From contig NC_068937.1 of the NCBI RefSeq assembly GCF_016801865.2, positions 65,577,665 through 65,641,664 on the forward strand: a DNA stretch of 64,000 nucleotides. The letters are read 5' to 3'. Both the position numbers and the translations under genes were made by a program. Position 1 is the first letter of the stretch. Each line of letters begins with the position of its first letter. Below the pieces are notes generated by a model. It was not told the DNA's origin and did not search any database. It worked only from the letters and a program-made list of their open reading frames with translations. Shown piece by piece: positions 20,820-30,600 of the stretch. Source of the DNA: Culex pipiens pallens (lineage: Eukaryota > Arthropoda > Insecta > Diptera > Culicidae).

Positions 20820-21480
20820 CTCCCTTGCTTTTTTGCTATTTGGCTATTTTGCTTTTTTTTAAATTTAGCCTTTTTCCATTTTGGTATTTTGCTACTTGCT
20901 ATTGTTTAATTTTGCTATTTTGACATTTTGCTATTACACTCAACCCCCGGTGGTTGGTCACTTTTTCAGTTTGTACCTCGTTGGTTTGACAAAGTCAAAC
21001 AACCAGGGGTTTCAGTGTATTTTTATTGCCATTTTTCTATTTCGCCATTTTGCTATTTTATTGGTTTGCAAATTGGCTATTCTCTTGTTTTTTTTTATTT
21101 TTTATCTATTTTTTTGTATTTTGTTACCTGCTATTTTTTAACTGTGCTATTTTGCCATTTTGCTTTTTATTTCTTTTTTGCTATTGCCATTTTGCTATTT
21201 TACTGGATGTTATTTGGCTGTTTTACTGTTTTTTATGTATTTTGATCTTGTTTTCAATTTCGTATTTTGCTATTTGGCTATTTTGCTATCTTGCTATTTT
21301 TTAAATTTAATAGCTATTTTGTTTTTTTTCCTTATTTAACTTTTTTGTAATTTTGCTATTTTACTGATTTGCGGTTTTGCTTTTTTTCTGACAGTTTCGT
21401 ATCCTATTTCACTGATTTGCTATTTTGATGTTGCTATTTGCTATATATTTTTAAATTCTGTTGCTATTTGCTATATATTT
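20820..21480 (+). repeat. TTTTGCTATT low-complexity tract
   Basis: An imperfect array of TTTTGCTATT/TTTGGCTATTT-like decamers. The long hydrophobic open frames here are artefacts of this composition. A small MITE is inserted at 20937-21017. Confidence 0.7.
20937..21017. mobile_element. 81-bp TA-targeting MITE
   Basis: CACTCAACCCCCGGTGGTTG and its imperfect complement bound the unit, with TA on both sides. It is a short relative of the 238-bp MITE at 36282-36519. Confidence 0.7.
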
Positions 21481-21719
21481 TAAATTCCCGAAAATGCATT
21501 GGATCGTTGCGTTGCCGACGTTTGATTGAACAACGCGAACAAAATGTTACCGGTTCCAGGAGATCCGGACATGGTACGGTCCCTTGGCCTTTTGCTTCTT
21601 CTAGCCAACTCAGGTTGGAATCGGAGGCCCGTTCTTTTTCATCTTATCGCAATCTTCTCTGGTAGACTGAATGTTGTGGGTGAGTACATAAGCCGTTTCC
21701 AAAAAATGCGAGGCTAGAT

Positions 21720-22770
21720 CCAAAAAATCTGGCTAGGTTTTGATGGAACAGGAACAAGCAGCGAAGCGTTTTTTTCCGTCGATTCAATCCACCTCATTGT
21801 CTGGCTGGCACTCGGCCGGATTTTGGCCGTCATTTTTCTTGGCGCCGCGGTATTTCCGGTCCGCTCGTCCTCATCCTCCTTGCCGTCGTCGTCCTCGTCT
21901 ATCACCTCGTCGTTGTAGTACAGGGTGGCTTTCGGGATGATGCGGACGCGCAGGAAGTGTCCAATCTCAAAGTCCGACGTAATCAGCATCTCCGTCTCGT
22001 CTTCGACGTTCTTCTCGTCCTCCTGCACCTGAGTGGGTTGAAGAACGAGGCGTTCGGCAGCATCTTCGTCAGGGTGCGGATGACCCTCGCTGTTTGAGCG
22101 CGTTTTTAGACGGGATTCACTGGGTCGTGCAGCTAGTGCACTTGAAAATCTCCGGGCTCAAAGTTGAAGGGATCATCTTGGTCGACGGTGCAACGCATAA
22201 AGTGTTGTTATGTAAGGACGGTTACGGAAGTAGGGCAAAAAGTGAAACTCGATGACGTCCACATTGGTCAAGTGGGCCAGAACCGGTACGTCGTGCGGCT
22301 GGAACATGTCGACCACGGTCCAAGTATTCTAGAACTCCGTAAACCAGAACGCCGGAATGTCGCCCTTAATGATCTTCGAGTACTGGTTCTTATACTTGAA
22401 GGCCATCCGCTTGAAGCGTTTCATCACTTCGGCGTCAACCTCGTCCTCGGACTCTTCCTTCCACTCGACCTCACCCATCACCAACTTCGGCTCCCGATGA
22501 TGACCGCTTCCGGCTTCCTGGTCCTCCAGAGGCTGGTACAGCTCATGGTATTAAATTTTGCACTCCAAGGCGTAAACCTACTCGAAGAACTTGGCCTCCT
22601 TGAGGTGCTTCTTCTGAAAGTGCTTCAACGCGTGCTGGATATTCTCCGGCAGGGCCTTCTCCGTCATCCAGCGCGATGCAGAACTTAAGTACGCCGGGTC
22701 GTACTAAAAGCCCGGAACCTGGTCGTCTCCGTCCGACGCCGACTTCACGGCCTTTGCGGCATTCTTAGTT
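21720..22770 (-). pseudogene. nucleosome assembly protein 1 (NAP1) family pseudogene
   Basis: The minus strand, read in pieces across frameshifts and stops, gives NAP1-family signatures in order. These are ALPENIQHALKHFQ, then ALYQPL-like YHELYQPLEDQ, then KGDIPAFWFTEFW, then VRTLTKMLPNASFF-like sequence, then ITSDFEIGHFLRVRIIPKA and an acidic DEDDDGKEDEDE tail. NAP1 proteins are histone H2A-H2B chaperones, with the acidic tail binding histones. No intron is evident over about 900 bases, so it could derive from mRNA. Several stops and frame changes make it non-functional. It lies opposite in strand to the geminin fragment in the same insert. Confidence 0.7.
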
Positions 22771-23291
22771 CCAGGTATTCTTCCGGCTTGTTGCTACACG
22801 CGAAAAATTTTGCCCATAAACGGACGGAACTAGTTGCAGGGCGAACCCGGAATTTATTGCAACGCACTCGAGGGGACACAGGTTCAGCTGCACCACAAAA
22901 AGTAAAATTTAAAATGAATCGCAAAAACGTTAACAAAAACATAAACAAGGTCTACCGTTCTGTATTGCAAGTCTGTACGAAACGGAAAATAACAAAATTT
23001 GAGGCAGAATCAAAAATTTTTAATATAATGTAATGTAAATATACGGAGCTGATTTTAGTAACATAATAACTAACTTTGCCTTCGTTAGTTTGAATATTAG
23101 AGTGAAAAATTAATATTTTTAAATTTTTTTTAAAGTTTCAAGTCACTACCTGGCACGGTCAGTGTTTACGTGATAGTGGCGGCATCTATTTTATAAAATC
23201 TAGTTCTACGCAAATGACACCAGGGGGATTTAGCGTACAACAAAGGCGCACCTAGCGGCAGTTTTGGGAAACTGGCCGTCGGGCGTTCCAT

Positions 23292-25073
23292 TGCACAAAT
23301 TGTATATGTCCAGCCGAAGCTGGACAAGATACCGCACTGCCTCAAGGAAATTCCGCACCTCCCCCAGCATCGAACACACCTTCATCTCTCGAAGCCGATG
23401 CTAGCCATTTGTCTGGTGAGACACCAAACTCCTTCTTACAACCAACGTCTAAACGAGCCAGGCATGCCGCATCTTCAACCTTCCGATCAGCAAACCACTC
23501 GACGCAATCAGTTCCAGCAAACTATTCGACGCACCCCGGTGCTTTCGGGACCCGCTGCTCATCCAGCGCCGCAACTGTCACCACCCTACCTGGATTACCG
23601 ACGTCGAACCTAGTCGCGCCCTCCGCATCTTTAACCTTCCGTGCAGGTAATTCTCGTTCGGGTATATGTCCGGCCGAAGCCTCAGGTGCTGCCGCCCCCT
23701 CATTCGGTTTCCAAAACGTTCCAGCAAACTATTCGACGCAACCCGGTGCTTTCGGGACCCGCTGCTCATCCAGCGCCGCAACTATCACCACCCTACCTGG
23801 ATTACCGACGCCGAACCTAGTCGCGCCCTCCGCACCTTTAACCTTCCGTGCAGCAAACTATTCGACGCAACCCGGTGCTTTCGGGACCCGCTGCTCATCC
23901 AGCGCCGCAACTGTCACTACCCTACCTGGATTACCGACGCCGAACCTAGTCGCGCCCTCCGCATCTTTAACCTTCCGTGCAGGTAATGCTCGTTCGGGTA
24001 TATGTCCGGCCGAAGCCGCAGGTGCTGCCGCCCCCTCATTCGGTTTCCAAAACGTTCCAGCAAACTATTCGACGCAACCCGGTGCTTTCGGGACCCGCTG
24101 CTCATCCAGCGCCGCAACTATCACCACCCTACCTGGATTACCGACGCCGAACATAGTCGCGCCCTCCGCACCTTTAACCTTCCGTGCAGGTAATTCTCGT
24201 TCGGGTATATGTCCGGCCGAAGCCGCAGGTGCTGCCGCCCCCTCATTCGGTTTCCAAAACGTTCCAGCAAACTATTCGACGCAACCCGGTGCTTTCGGGA
24301 CCCGCTGCTCATCCAGCGCCGCAACTGTCACTACCCTACCTGGATTACCGACGCCGAACCTAGTCGCGCCCTCCGCACCTTTAACCTTCCGTGCAGGTAA
24401 TGCTCGTTCGGGTATATGTCCGGCCGAAGCCTCAGGTGCTGCCGCCCCCTCATTTGGATTCCCAACCGTTCCAGTTTTTCGTTTCGGATCCACTACCAAC
24501 CGGCAATCTGGCAGCTCTCGATCAGCGTCTGGACAACCACAAGCTCACAATGCCTTCCAAACATCACAATCAACATTGGCTGGGTTCCATCTTCCCGCAG
24601 CCAACAGTAGTACGGCATTTTCGCTTGCTGCCAACACTAGAGTGCAACCAATCAACAACAATCCACAATCTGTGCCACAACAAAAAGCTGCTCGTCCCCG
24701 GAACCGGAAGCAGCTACAGCCCCACTTACAGCCCTTCCTACAACCACCATTAGTTCAACACAATTTGGCTCCTCCTCTTCAGCAAACTGCCCCGGCTTTT
24801 ACCTGCAAGCATTTCTATGTTAAACCGTTTGACCCCGCAACAACGGCCGAGCAAATCGCTAATTACATCCAAAGCCGTACCGGCTGGAGCTATGATAACT
24901 TTAACTGTCAACGACTGACTTCTGAGTCTCGTTCAGACTCTCGACCACTAACATTCGTGTCGTTCAAAGTTACCGTGCCCGATGTTGTAGCTTTTACCAA
25001 TGTTATTACCAACTCAGCATTCTGGCCCGACTTTGTTAGCGTCGATTCGTTCACTTCAAGGCGTCGTTCATAG
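23292..25073 (+). CDS. LINE ORF1, C-terminal part with tandem repeats
   Basis: The frame resumes with CICPAEAGQD just right of the 7.8-kb insert and runs to TAG at 25071-25073. Residues around GICPAEASGAAAPSFGF and GAFGTRCSSSAATITTLPG repeat in tandem (about 23640-24430). The last quarter (from about FTCKHFYVKPFDP to SVDSFTSRRRS) looks like the compact RRM-like C-terminal domain of CR1/Jockey ORF1 proteins. This part is one open frame. The gene as a whole is split by the insert. Confidence 0.7.
   Translation, partial: CTNCICPAEAGQDTALPQGNSAPPPASNTPSSLEADASHLSGETPNSFLQPTSKRARHAASSTFRSANHSTQSVPANYSTHPGAFGTRCSSSAATVTTLPGLPTSNLVAPSASLTFRAGNSRSGICPAEASGAAAPSFGFQNVPANYSTQPGAFGTRCSSSAATITTLPGLPTPNLVAPSAPLTFRAANYSTQPGAFGTRCSSSAATVTTLPGLPTPNLVAPSASLTFRAGNARSGICPAEAAGAAAPSFGFQNVPANYSTQPGAFGTRCSSSAATITTLPGLPTPNIVAPSAPLTFRAGNSRSGICPAEAAGAAAPSFGFQNVPANYSTQPGAFGTRCSSSAATVTTLPGLPTPNLVAPSAPLTFRAGNARSGICPAEASGAAAPSFGFPTVPVFRFGSTTNRQSGSSRSASGQPQAHNAFQTSQSTLAGFHLPAANSSTAFSLAANTRVQPINNNPQSVPQQKAARPRNRKQLQPHLQPFLQPPLVQHNLAPPLQQTAPAFTCKHFYVKPFDPATTAEQIANYIQSRTGWSYDNFNCQRLTSESRSDSRPLTFVSFKVTVPDVVAFTNVITNSAFWPDFVSVDSFTSRRRS
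23640..24430 (+). repeat. 207-bp coding tandem repeat in LINE ORF1
   Basis: GGGTATATGTCCGGCCGAAG recurs near 23660, 23996, 24203 and 24410. The last spacings are 207 bp and the first is 207 plus a 129-bp partial unit. Each unit encodes 69 residues with FG pairs (SFGF, AFGT). Period and partial unit are multiples of three, so the frame is kept. Confidence 0.8.
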
Positions 25074-25085
25074 CAATCAAAGCCC
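25062..25085 (+). promoter_or_regulatory. candidate stop-codon readthrough site (TAG CAA TCA)
   Basis: ORF1 ends TCA TAG and the next codons, CAA TCA AAG CCC, continue open in the same frame into ORF2. TAG CAA TCA fits the UAG CAR YYA context known from tobamovirus readthrough. No in-frame ATG occurs until 25380, after conserved endonuclease sequence has begun. Confidence 0.6.
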
Positions 25086-28025
25086 TGCTCAGCTCTCGCT
25101 TCCGTAACATCGAATACCAGACGAGACATTCTTTCTGTTTACTACCAAAATCTTGGCGGCCTGAATAGTTCCTTAGCTGAATACAAGCTCGCGTGCTCCG
25201 ATGCTTCTTATGACCTTTATGCCTTTACCGAAACTTGGTTACAGTCTCATACCCTATCCAGCCAGCTATTTGATGACACTTACGAAGTTTACCGGAAGGA
25301 TAGGTCAAGTTCTACTAGTTCGAAATCCAGCGGGGGCGGTGTTCTTCTTGCTGTACGCAAAGAACTTAAACCACGTGAAATGAAGGTCCCCGACACCTCC
25401 GAAGTCGAACTCGTCTGGGTAATTCTCCCTTTAACTGAAAAATCCGTTCACATTTGCGTCGTTTATCTTCCACCGGACCGTGTCAACGATTCTGAGCTTG
25501 TCGAGCGTTATACCCAGTCCCTCTTGTGGGTCGTATCTAAATTGAAAGCTAATGACAGTATCTGCGTCCTGGGCGACTTTAATCTCAGCTGCCTCAAATG
25601 GATTTCCGACAAAGATGGTTCCCTTTTCGTCGACGTTAGCAGGTCTACCGTTAGCACAGTGACAGCGCGCTTTTTGGACGACCACCATCTGGCAAATCTT
25701 GCTCAAATTAGTGAAATCACAAACGAAAACAACGCTTTGCTTGATCTTTGTTTTGTCAGCAACGATGTTACGGAATATTACCGAGTTTCCCGCGCGCCTG
25801 CACCTCTGGTAAAAGATGTTCGGCATCATCCTCCGTTGCACCTGAGTATTTTCGATAGCGCTCCCTGTAAGTTCGCCGATAGTAAGACTGCTGTATACTA
25901 CAACTTCAAAAAAGCTGACTACATTGGAATGAACACCTTCCTGAACAACATGAATTGGGAGGAACTGCTTGCATCACGGAATGTCCATTCTGCTGCGGAG
26001 GTTTTTTCTCACGTTCTATTGTACGCTATTGATCAGTTCGTCCCCAAGAAGTGTCGGAAACCACCTGTCACTCCGGAATGGTCCACTCCTGCTCTCAAAC
26101 GACTAAAATCCTCCAAACGTTCTGCGTTGAAATGCTTCTCGAAGTGCCATTCTAGCTTCTACCGTCTCCAGGTCAACAACATAAACAATCGGTACAAGCA
26201 CCTTAACAAGAAATTGTTTCTCGCGCATCAGATTAGAGTTCAAAAACACCTGAAGAAAAATCCTAAAGGGTTTTGGAACTACGTGAAAAAACAGCGGTGT
26301 GAGTCCGGCCTTCCTAATTCCATGGTTCGTGACGGCGTCGATGCAACAAACACGAGAGAAATTTGTGATGCGTTCCGTGCCCAATTCTCTAGCGTGTTCA
26401 CCCATAAAAATCTTTCTGAACAAGAAATATCCAACGCTGCGGCTCGAGTTCCAGAATCGCTACCCATCCCTTCGAACGTTGTCATCTCGCACGAAGACTT
26501 TAGAACTGCAAGTGCCAAGCTAAAATGCTCCCACTCCGCCGGACCTGATGGTATCCCCTCGGTTGTCTTGAAAAGTTGTTCTAACAGCATTTGCCTTCCT
26601 CTAACAAAAATCTATAACATGTCTCTTAGCTCCGGGGTGTTTCCTGACCGATGGAAGGAGTCATTTGTTTTCCCGATATTCAAAAAAGGCTGTAAACGAG
26701 ACATTTGCAACTACCGCGGAATTGCAGCCCTCTGTGCAATGTCTAAACTTTTCGAGGTTATCGTGCTTAACTTTTTTCTGCATAACTTTTCTTCGGGCAT
26801 TGCTTACGACCAGCACGGATTTCTCCCCAAACGGTCAACTAACACAAACCTTGTGACTTATGTTTCCACAATACAACGAGCAATCCAAAGTGGGTACCAG
26901 GTCGATGCGGTCTACACCGACCTCTCTGCAGCTTTCGACAAGATCGATCATCGAATCGCAATCGCAAAACTTCGACGTATTGGCTTACACGGGACTTTCA
27001 TTGACTGGGTTTACTCCTACCTAACCGGAAGATCGATGCAGGTAAAAATCGCGGATTGCCTTTCATCGCCATTCCTTGTGACATCCGGGGTACCTCAGGG
27101 CAGCCACTTAGGTCCATTTATATTCCTGCTCTATATCAACGATGTCAACTATCAACTTCGGTGCTCGAAACTTTCTTATGCTGACGATTTCAAACTGTTC
27201 ACTATCATCAAGAAACCCTCAGACTGTCGCTTCCTTCAACAGCAAATCAAAGTTTTCTCCGATTGGTGCCAGCTGAACCAAATGGTGTTAAACCCCACTA
27301 AATGTTCAGTTATAACGTTTTCACGGAAGAGGTCGCCGGTCTGCTTCGACTACACACTATTTGAAAACTCTTTAAAACGTGATCGTTGTGTCAAAGATTT
27401 GGGTGTCATGCTTGACGCAGAACTTTCATTTAAGGATCATGTGGCTTACATGACTTCTAAGGCATCCAAACTGCTCGGTATGATCTTCAGAATGACTAAG
27501 TACTTTCGAGATATTCAATGTTTAAAAACTTTATATTGTTCACTAGTCAGATCCACCTTGGAATACGGTTCTATCGTCTGGGCGCCATTTTATGCTAACG
27601 AGATAAATCGAATTGAAGCTGTTCAACGCAAATTCACTCGATTCGCATTGCGCTACTCTCCCAATCAATCTTTGGATTATGCCAGTCGATGTGATTTCCT
27701 TCATCTTGATTTTTTGTCTGTCAGGAGAGATTTAGCGAAAACCGTGTTTGTTTCTGATCTGTTGAGATCCAACATTGATTGTCCTTACTTGGTCGGACAA
27801 CTCAACATCAACATTCGCCGGCGAACACTTCGCTCATTTGCCTTTCTGACCCTACCCTTTGCTCGCACCAATTATGCCTTCAATGAACCATTCTCCAGCA
27901 TGTGCAGAGTCTTCAATCGGTGCTACTCGTCTTTCGATTTTAATTTGTCTCGTCCTGTTCAAAAACTTCAATTCTTGACGTTTCTCCGAGAAGAAAATCC
28001 CCGACCCCTTAACCCTCTAGTTTAG
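25074..28025 (+). CDS. LINE ORF2: APE endonuclease and reverse transcriptase
   Basis: The frame is open from the codon after the ORF1 stop to TAG at 28023-28025, about 980 codons. Endonuclease motifs are VYYQNLGGLN near residue 23, FTETWL, SSGGGVLLAV near residue 86 and GDFNLS near residue 167. Reverse transcriptase motifs include SAGPDGIPS, YTDLSAAFDKIDH, GVPQGSHLGP and LSYADDFKLF (about 27176-27200). I start it at 25074 because the first ATG (25380) would remove the endonuclease N-terminus. The ORF has no internal stops and could be functional apart from the split ORF1. Confidence 0.8.
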   Translation, partial: QSKPCSALASVTSNTRRDILSVYYQNLGGLNSSLAEYKLACSDASYDLYAFTETWLQSHTLSSQLFDDTYEVYRKDRSSSTSSKSSGGGVLLAVRKELKPREMKVPDTSEVELVWVILPLTEKSVHICVVYLPPDRVNDSELVERYTQSLLWVVSKLKANDSICVLGDFNLSCLKWISDKDGSLFVDVSRSTVSTVTARFLDDHHLANLAQISEITNENNALLDLCFVSNDVTEYYRVSRAPAPLVKDVRHHPPLHLSIFDSAPCKFADSKTAVYYNFKKADYIGMNTFLNNMNWEELLASRNVHSAAEVFSHVLLYAIDQFVPKKCRKPPVTPEWSTPALKRLKSSKRSALKCFSKCHSSFYRLQVNNINNRYKHLNKKLFLAHQIRVQKHLKKNPKGFWNYVKKQRCESGLPNSMVRDGVDATNTREICDAFRAQFSSVFTHKNLSEQEISNAAARVPESLPIPSNVVISHEDFRTASAKLKCSHSAGPDGIPSVVLKSCSNSICLPLTKIYNMSLSSGVFPDRWKESFVFPIFKKGCKRDICNYRGIAALCAMSKLFEVIVLNFFLHNFSSGIAYDQHGFLPKRSTNTNLVTYVSTIQRAIQSGYQVDAVYTDLSAAFDKIDHRIAIAKLRRIGLHGTFIDWVYSYLTGRSMQVKIADCLSSPFLVTSGVPQGSHLGPFIFLLYINDVNYQLRCSKLSYADDFKLFTIIKKPSDCRFLQQQIKVFSDWCQLNQMVLNPTKCSVITFSRKRSPVCFDYTLFENSLKRDRCVKDLGVMLDAELSFKDHVAYMTSKASKLLGMIFRMTKYFRDIQCLKTLYCSLVRSTLEYGSIVWAPFYANEINRIEAVQRKFTRFALRYSPNQSLDYASRCDFLHLDFLSVRRDLAKTVFVSDLLRSNIDCPYLVGQLNINIRRRTLRSFAFLTLPFARTNYAFNEPFSSMCRVFNRCYSSFDFNLSRPVQKLQFLTFLREENPRPLNPLV

Positions 28026-28040
28026 GTTTACACTTGTAGC

Positions 28041-28071
<31 letters not shown>

Positions 28072-28255
28072 TATTGTATGTAATTTTCGTTAGCTTAATA
28101 GGTTAGTTTAAGTAATTATGTAAAAGCCTTTTTGTCATTTGGACTGTAAATCTGTTGACAATAAAAAAAAGAGGTTTTGTGCCTATTTGAGAAGGACCCA
28201 TCGGTTGGCGATCCACTCAAACGGGCTTTTCCCTCCAAACAAAACAAAACAAAAT
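28026..28255 (+). other. LINE 3' UTR and tail
   Basis: It contains a TTTA tetranucleotide run (28040-28070), an AATAAAAAAAA stretch (28160) and a final ACAAA-type repeat before retrotransposon A sequence resumes. Confidence 0.55.
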
Positions 28256-28256
28256 C

Positions 28257-29036
28257 AATTTCAATAATGATTCAATATTTTATGCAAATATTGCTACCTT
28301 GGCAAGGCCAACAAAATTTCACAAATTTATAATTGACTCCGCATCATGTAACAATTTCGTAAGATGGGATGTGGTTAGTAATATGCGTTTAACTAACATT
28401 GATTTCAACGATAGAATTTCCATTAGAGGGGTTCATGGAATAGCAGAAGATACAGTAGGATCTGTAAATATGATTTTATTGATAGGAAATTCAAAATACG
28501 AGGAAAAGTTCTACATTTTGAAGCATTTCGCTGATGATGTAATTCTTGGAGCACATTTTCTAAAGAAATACACCTTATATATTAGTCAAAGTTTCGACAA
28601 CATAGTTTTACGAACGCCTGACACAAATAATATGCAATATAATAATCATGAAATGACCAATTTATTTAGAATCAATGACATTGAAAATATAAACAAAGTA
28701 AATAGTTATGACAATTTTAATACAAATTATGATGAAAATAATGGAAATAATTATGATAATGACAATGGCTGCAATGGCAGAATCCAACCGTGCATTGAAG
28801 AGTATTATGACGATCAAATTGAAATTGATGATGATAACCAAGATTACCCAAAAGAGATGAATTTAGAAAATGATCGGGATTATGATGTGATTGAAAACAT
28901 GAAGCATGAGAAACTTACAGGCAACGAAAGAATGAGAAAAATTTATGAATTGGTTAAAACAGACCACTTGAAAGGTGATATCAATCAAGAAATTAATAAT
29001 ATTTTGAATGATTTTAATGAAATATTTTATTTAGAG
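28257..29036 (+). pseudogene. protease region of Ty3/gypsy element A
   Basis: The frame resumes after the LINE tail and stays open into the next insertion. It matches the element B protease region: FIIDSASCNNFVR corresponds to B's YLLDTGASVNIIR, and the flap/late motif VILGAHFLKKYT to B's GIIGAEFLKRHT. The catalytic triplet reads D-S-A instead of D-T/S-G, which probably inactivates it. A linker rich in Asn and Asp follows. The open frame track begins at a TTG, but this is part of a polyprotein, not an independent gene. The 29037 insertion breaks it just before the reverse transcriptase. Confidence 0.75.
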
Positions 29037-29199
29037 CGAGGGGCGCGACAATAGTAAAAAAATTAATTATTTAATTAATTAACTGCCAAAATTAATTAAT
29101 TAACGAGAAATTAACGTTTGTTTACGATCAAAACATCGCCACCTCTTTTTCCACCACATTGATTTGACAGTTTGACATTGCGAGTGTTGTTGTTGTGTT

Positions 29200-30200
29200 T
29201 GGTGCAATTTGTTTGGCGCCGAAAAGTCGGTCTTACGGGAATGTTTTCTCCTGGTGGTGGTCCATCGTGAGAACATTCCGGTGGACATTCCGGCAGCGGA
29301 GACTCTAAATTATTACAAAATTGGAGGCAGCGGCGATCATCATCATCATCGATCGCAAGAATAACTACAACCGAGATGGTTGCTAACAGTCGCGACGGCG
29401 TTTGCAGTAGACACCCGGATCAGCAGCAGCACCTGCAGTAGGATTTGTTTCCCCAGGTGAGCGTTTGATTGCGGCAGGTGATTGTATCACTAACTTCGGT
29501 GAAACGTGGCATAATCCGGCAGGTTTGCTCCTATTTTTCTGTGTACTTACTCGTTTCAGGATCATTTGCCACAAAATGAGTTTCCGGAAAGTGGTTGTGT
29601 CAGCCTTCCCGTCGGCAAACCTTTAACGATGATGGTCCCAGAGTTTTCGTGATTACCGTCAGCCGGAGAACGACTTTGGCATGATCACCGGGCCAACGGA
29701 GGATTTGACGGTGGATACAGGAACGATGCAAGTGGGTAGACGATGAAATGACTGCGACGGAAGAGGTCGATCTACTCCCAAACTCGCCAACGCGCCGGAC
29801 GATGTTCTGTGCTGCCTCCTCCCGAGCCAGGTGTGCATCTCCCAGTTGCAGTCAGGCGTTTTGCGACAACGGCGTCGAAACGAAAAGTTCAAGTTCCGTC
29901 TGGAGATTCCGACAATTGAGCTGAAAGCCGCTAACGTTGCCGGTGTGGATCGTACCCGATCAGCGATACGAAAACGTCCACCGAGCCCGATACGTTCGAG
30001 AGTAGAATTTGGCCAGGCCATCTCGGAGTTGTAGGTGCATCCCGGTGGCGAGTCCGAGTTCAACAAGAAGGTATTATAAAAGTTGATTTAGTTGGACTCC
30101 AATGATTAAATTAACTGCTGCATTCTTTTAGGCCACCTTCATCTACGTCGCGTTAAAGAGACAAACGTTCCAAATCAGGCCGGTCCACGATTTATGAATG
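29200..30200 (+). pseudogene. captured plus-strand gene-like DNA
   Basis: A CAT/ATC-rich stretch and several short open pieces are followed by a longer one (about 29790-30033, containing VCISQLQSGVLRQ). An intron-like GTATTA...TTTTAG lies at about 30070-30131, then a short final exon and AATAAA-like signals near 30265. Frames do not join cleanly. I do not recognise the product. Confidence 0.3.
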
Positions 30201-30321
30201 AATTTGCTTTGAAATATAAACTAAGGTATAAAATAGCTTGTATTTATTTATAACAATGGGCAAATAAAAATCACTATTCAACGCAAGTTCCGAGCGGGGA
30301 ACACGCAAAAAAGTAATCGTT

Positions 30322-30600
30322 CTAGTAAGGTGTGATCTTGTTCTGCTGCGACAGCTGAATCACCAGCTGGCACTGCTTGTCACGTTCGCTCGTCAGATTC
30401 GCGTACACTTCGTACTCCACGGATCGGTTCAGCTTGCCACGATGGTGCTGCATCTGTTGCTGGTTCTGGAGCAGGTGCAACGGCGGCAACGGGGGAATCA
30501 TTTTAAACGGTGGAGAAAAGTTCACTGGAATCGTCGACGGCGGCTGATGCCAGGAAATCGTCTACCGAACAGATGCGCATCTAAACCGGATTAGACAACG
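30322..30600 (-). pseudogene. captured minus-strand exon, unrecognised
   Basis: The minus strand has an open segment of about 90 codons ending at TAG (30322-30324), Pro- and Gln-rich first, then NRSVEYEVYANLTSERDKQC and a Gln-rich end. It converges with the plus-strand gene-like DNA near a region with polyadenylation-like signals on both strands (30225-30290), as two neighbouring host genes would. The family is not recognised. Confidence 0.35.

Larger units (their letters stand above)
15443..23291. mobile_element. 7.8-kb TIR-bounded insert carrying host gene fragments
   Basis: The left end reads AATGGATTACCCGACGGGCC. The right end, reverse-complemented, reads AATGGAACGCCCGACGGCCA, and similarity continues inward for about 40 bases (TTTC, then TGSCGCT). 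The adjoining bases TCACAGGT and GCACAAAT agree at 5 of 8 positions, a possible decayed duplication. ORF1 of the LINE resumes immediately to the right. The interior carries geminin-like and NAP1-like sequence plus later MITE, fold-back and SINE insertions. No transposase is visible. Confidence 0.55.
14031..28255 (+). mobile_element. CR1-like non-LTR retrotransposon, split by an insert
   Basis: The LINE lies between the gag tail and the protease of element A. It has a 5' UTR of about 270 bp, ORF1 with a PHD finger, ORF2 with endonuclease and reverse transcriptase, and a 3' tail that appears to end in ACAAA units (28237-28255). ORF1 is interrupted by the 15443-23291 insert. I could not find a clean target duplication, so both limits are approximate. 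The PHD-type ORF1 plus APE endonuclease/RT places it in the CR1/Jockey group. CR1 is my preferred reading. Confidence 0.75.

Noticed and set aside
20820..21304. Hydrophobic, membrane-like ORFs
   Set aside because: They are translations of a TTTTGCTATT-type low-complexity tract in several overlapping frames.
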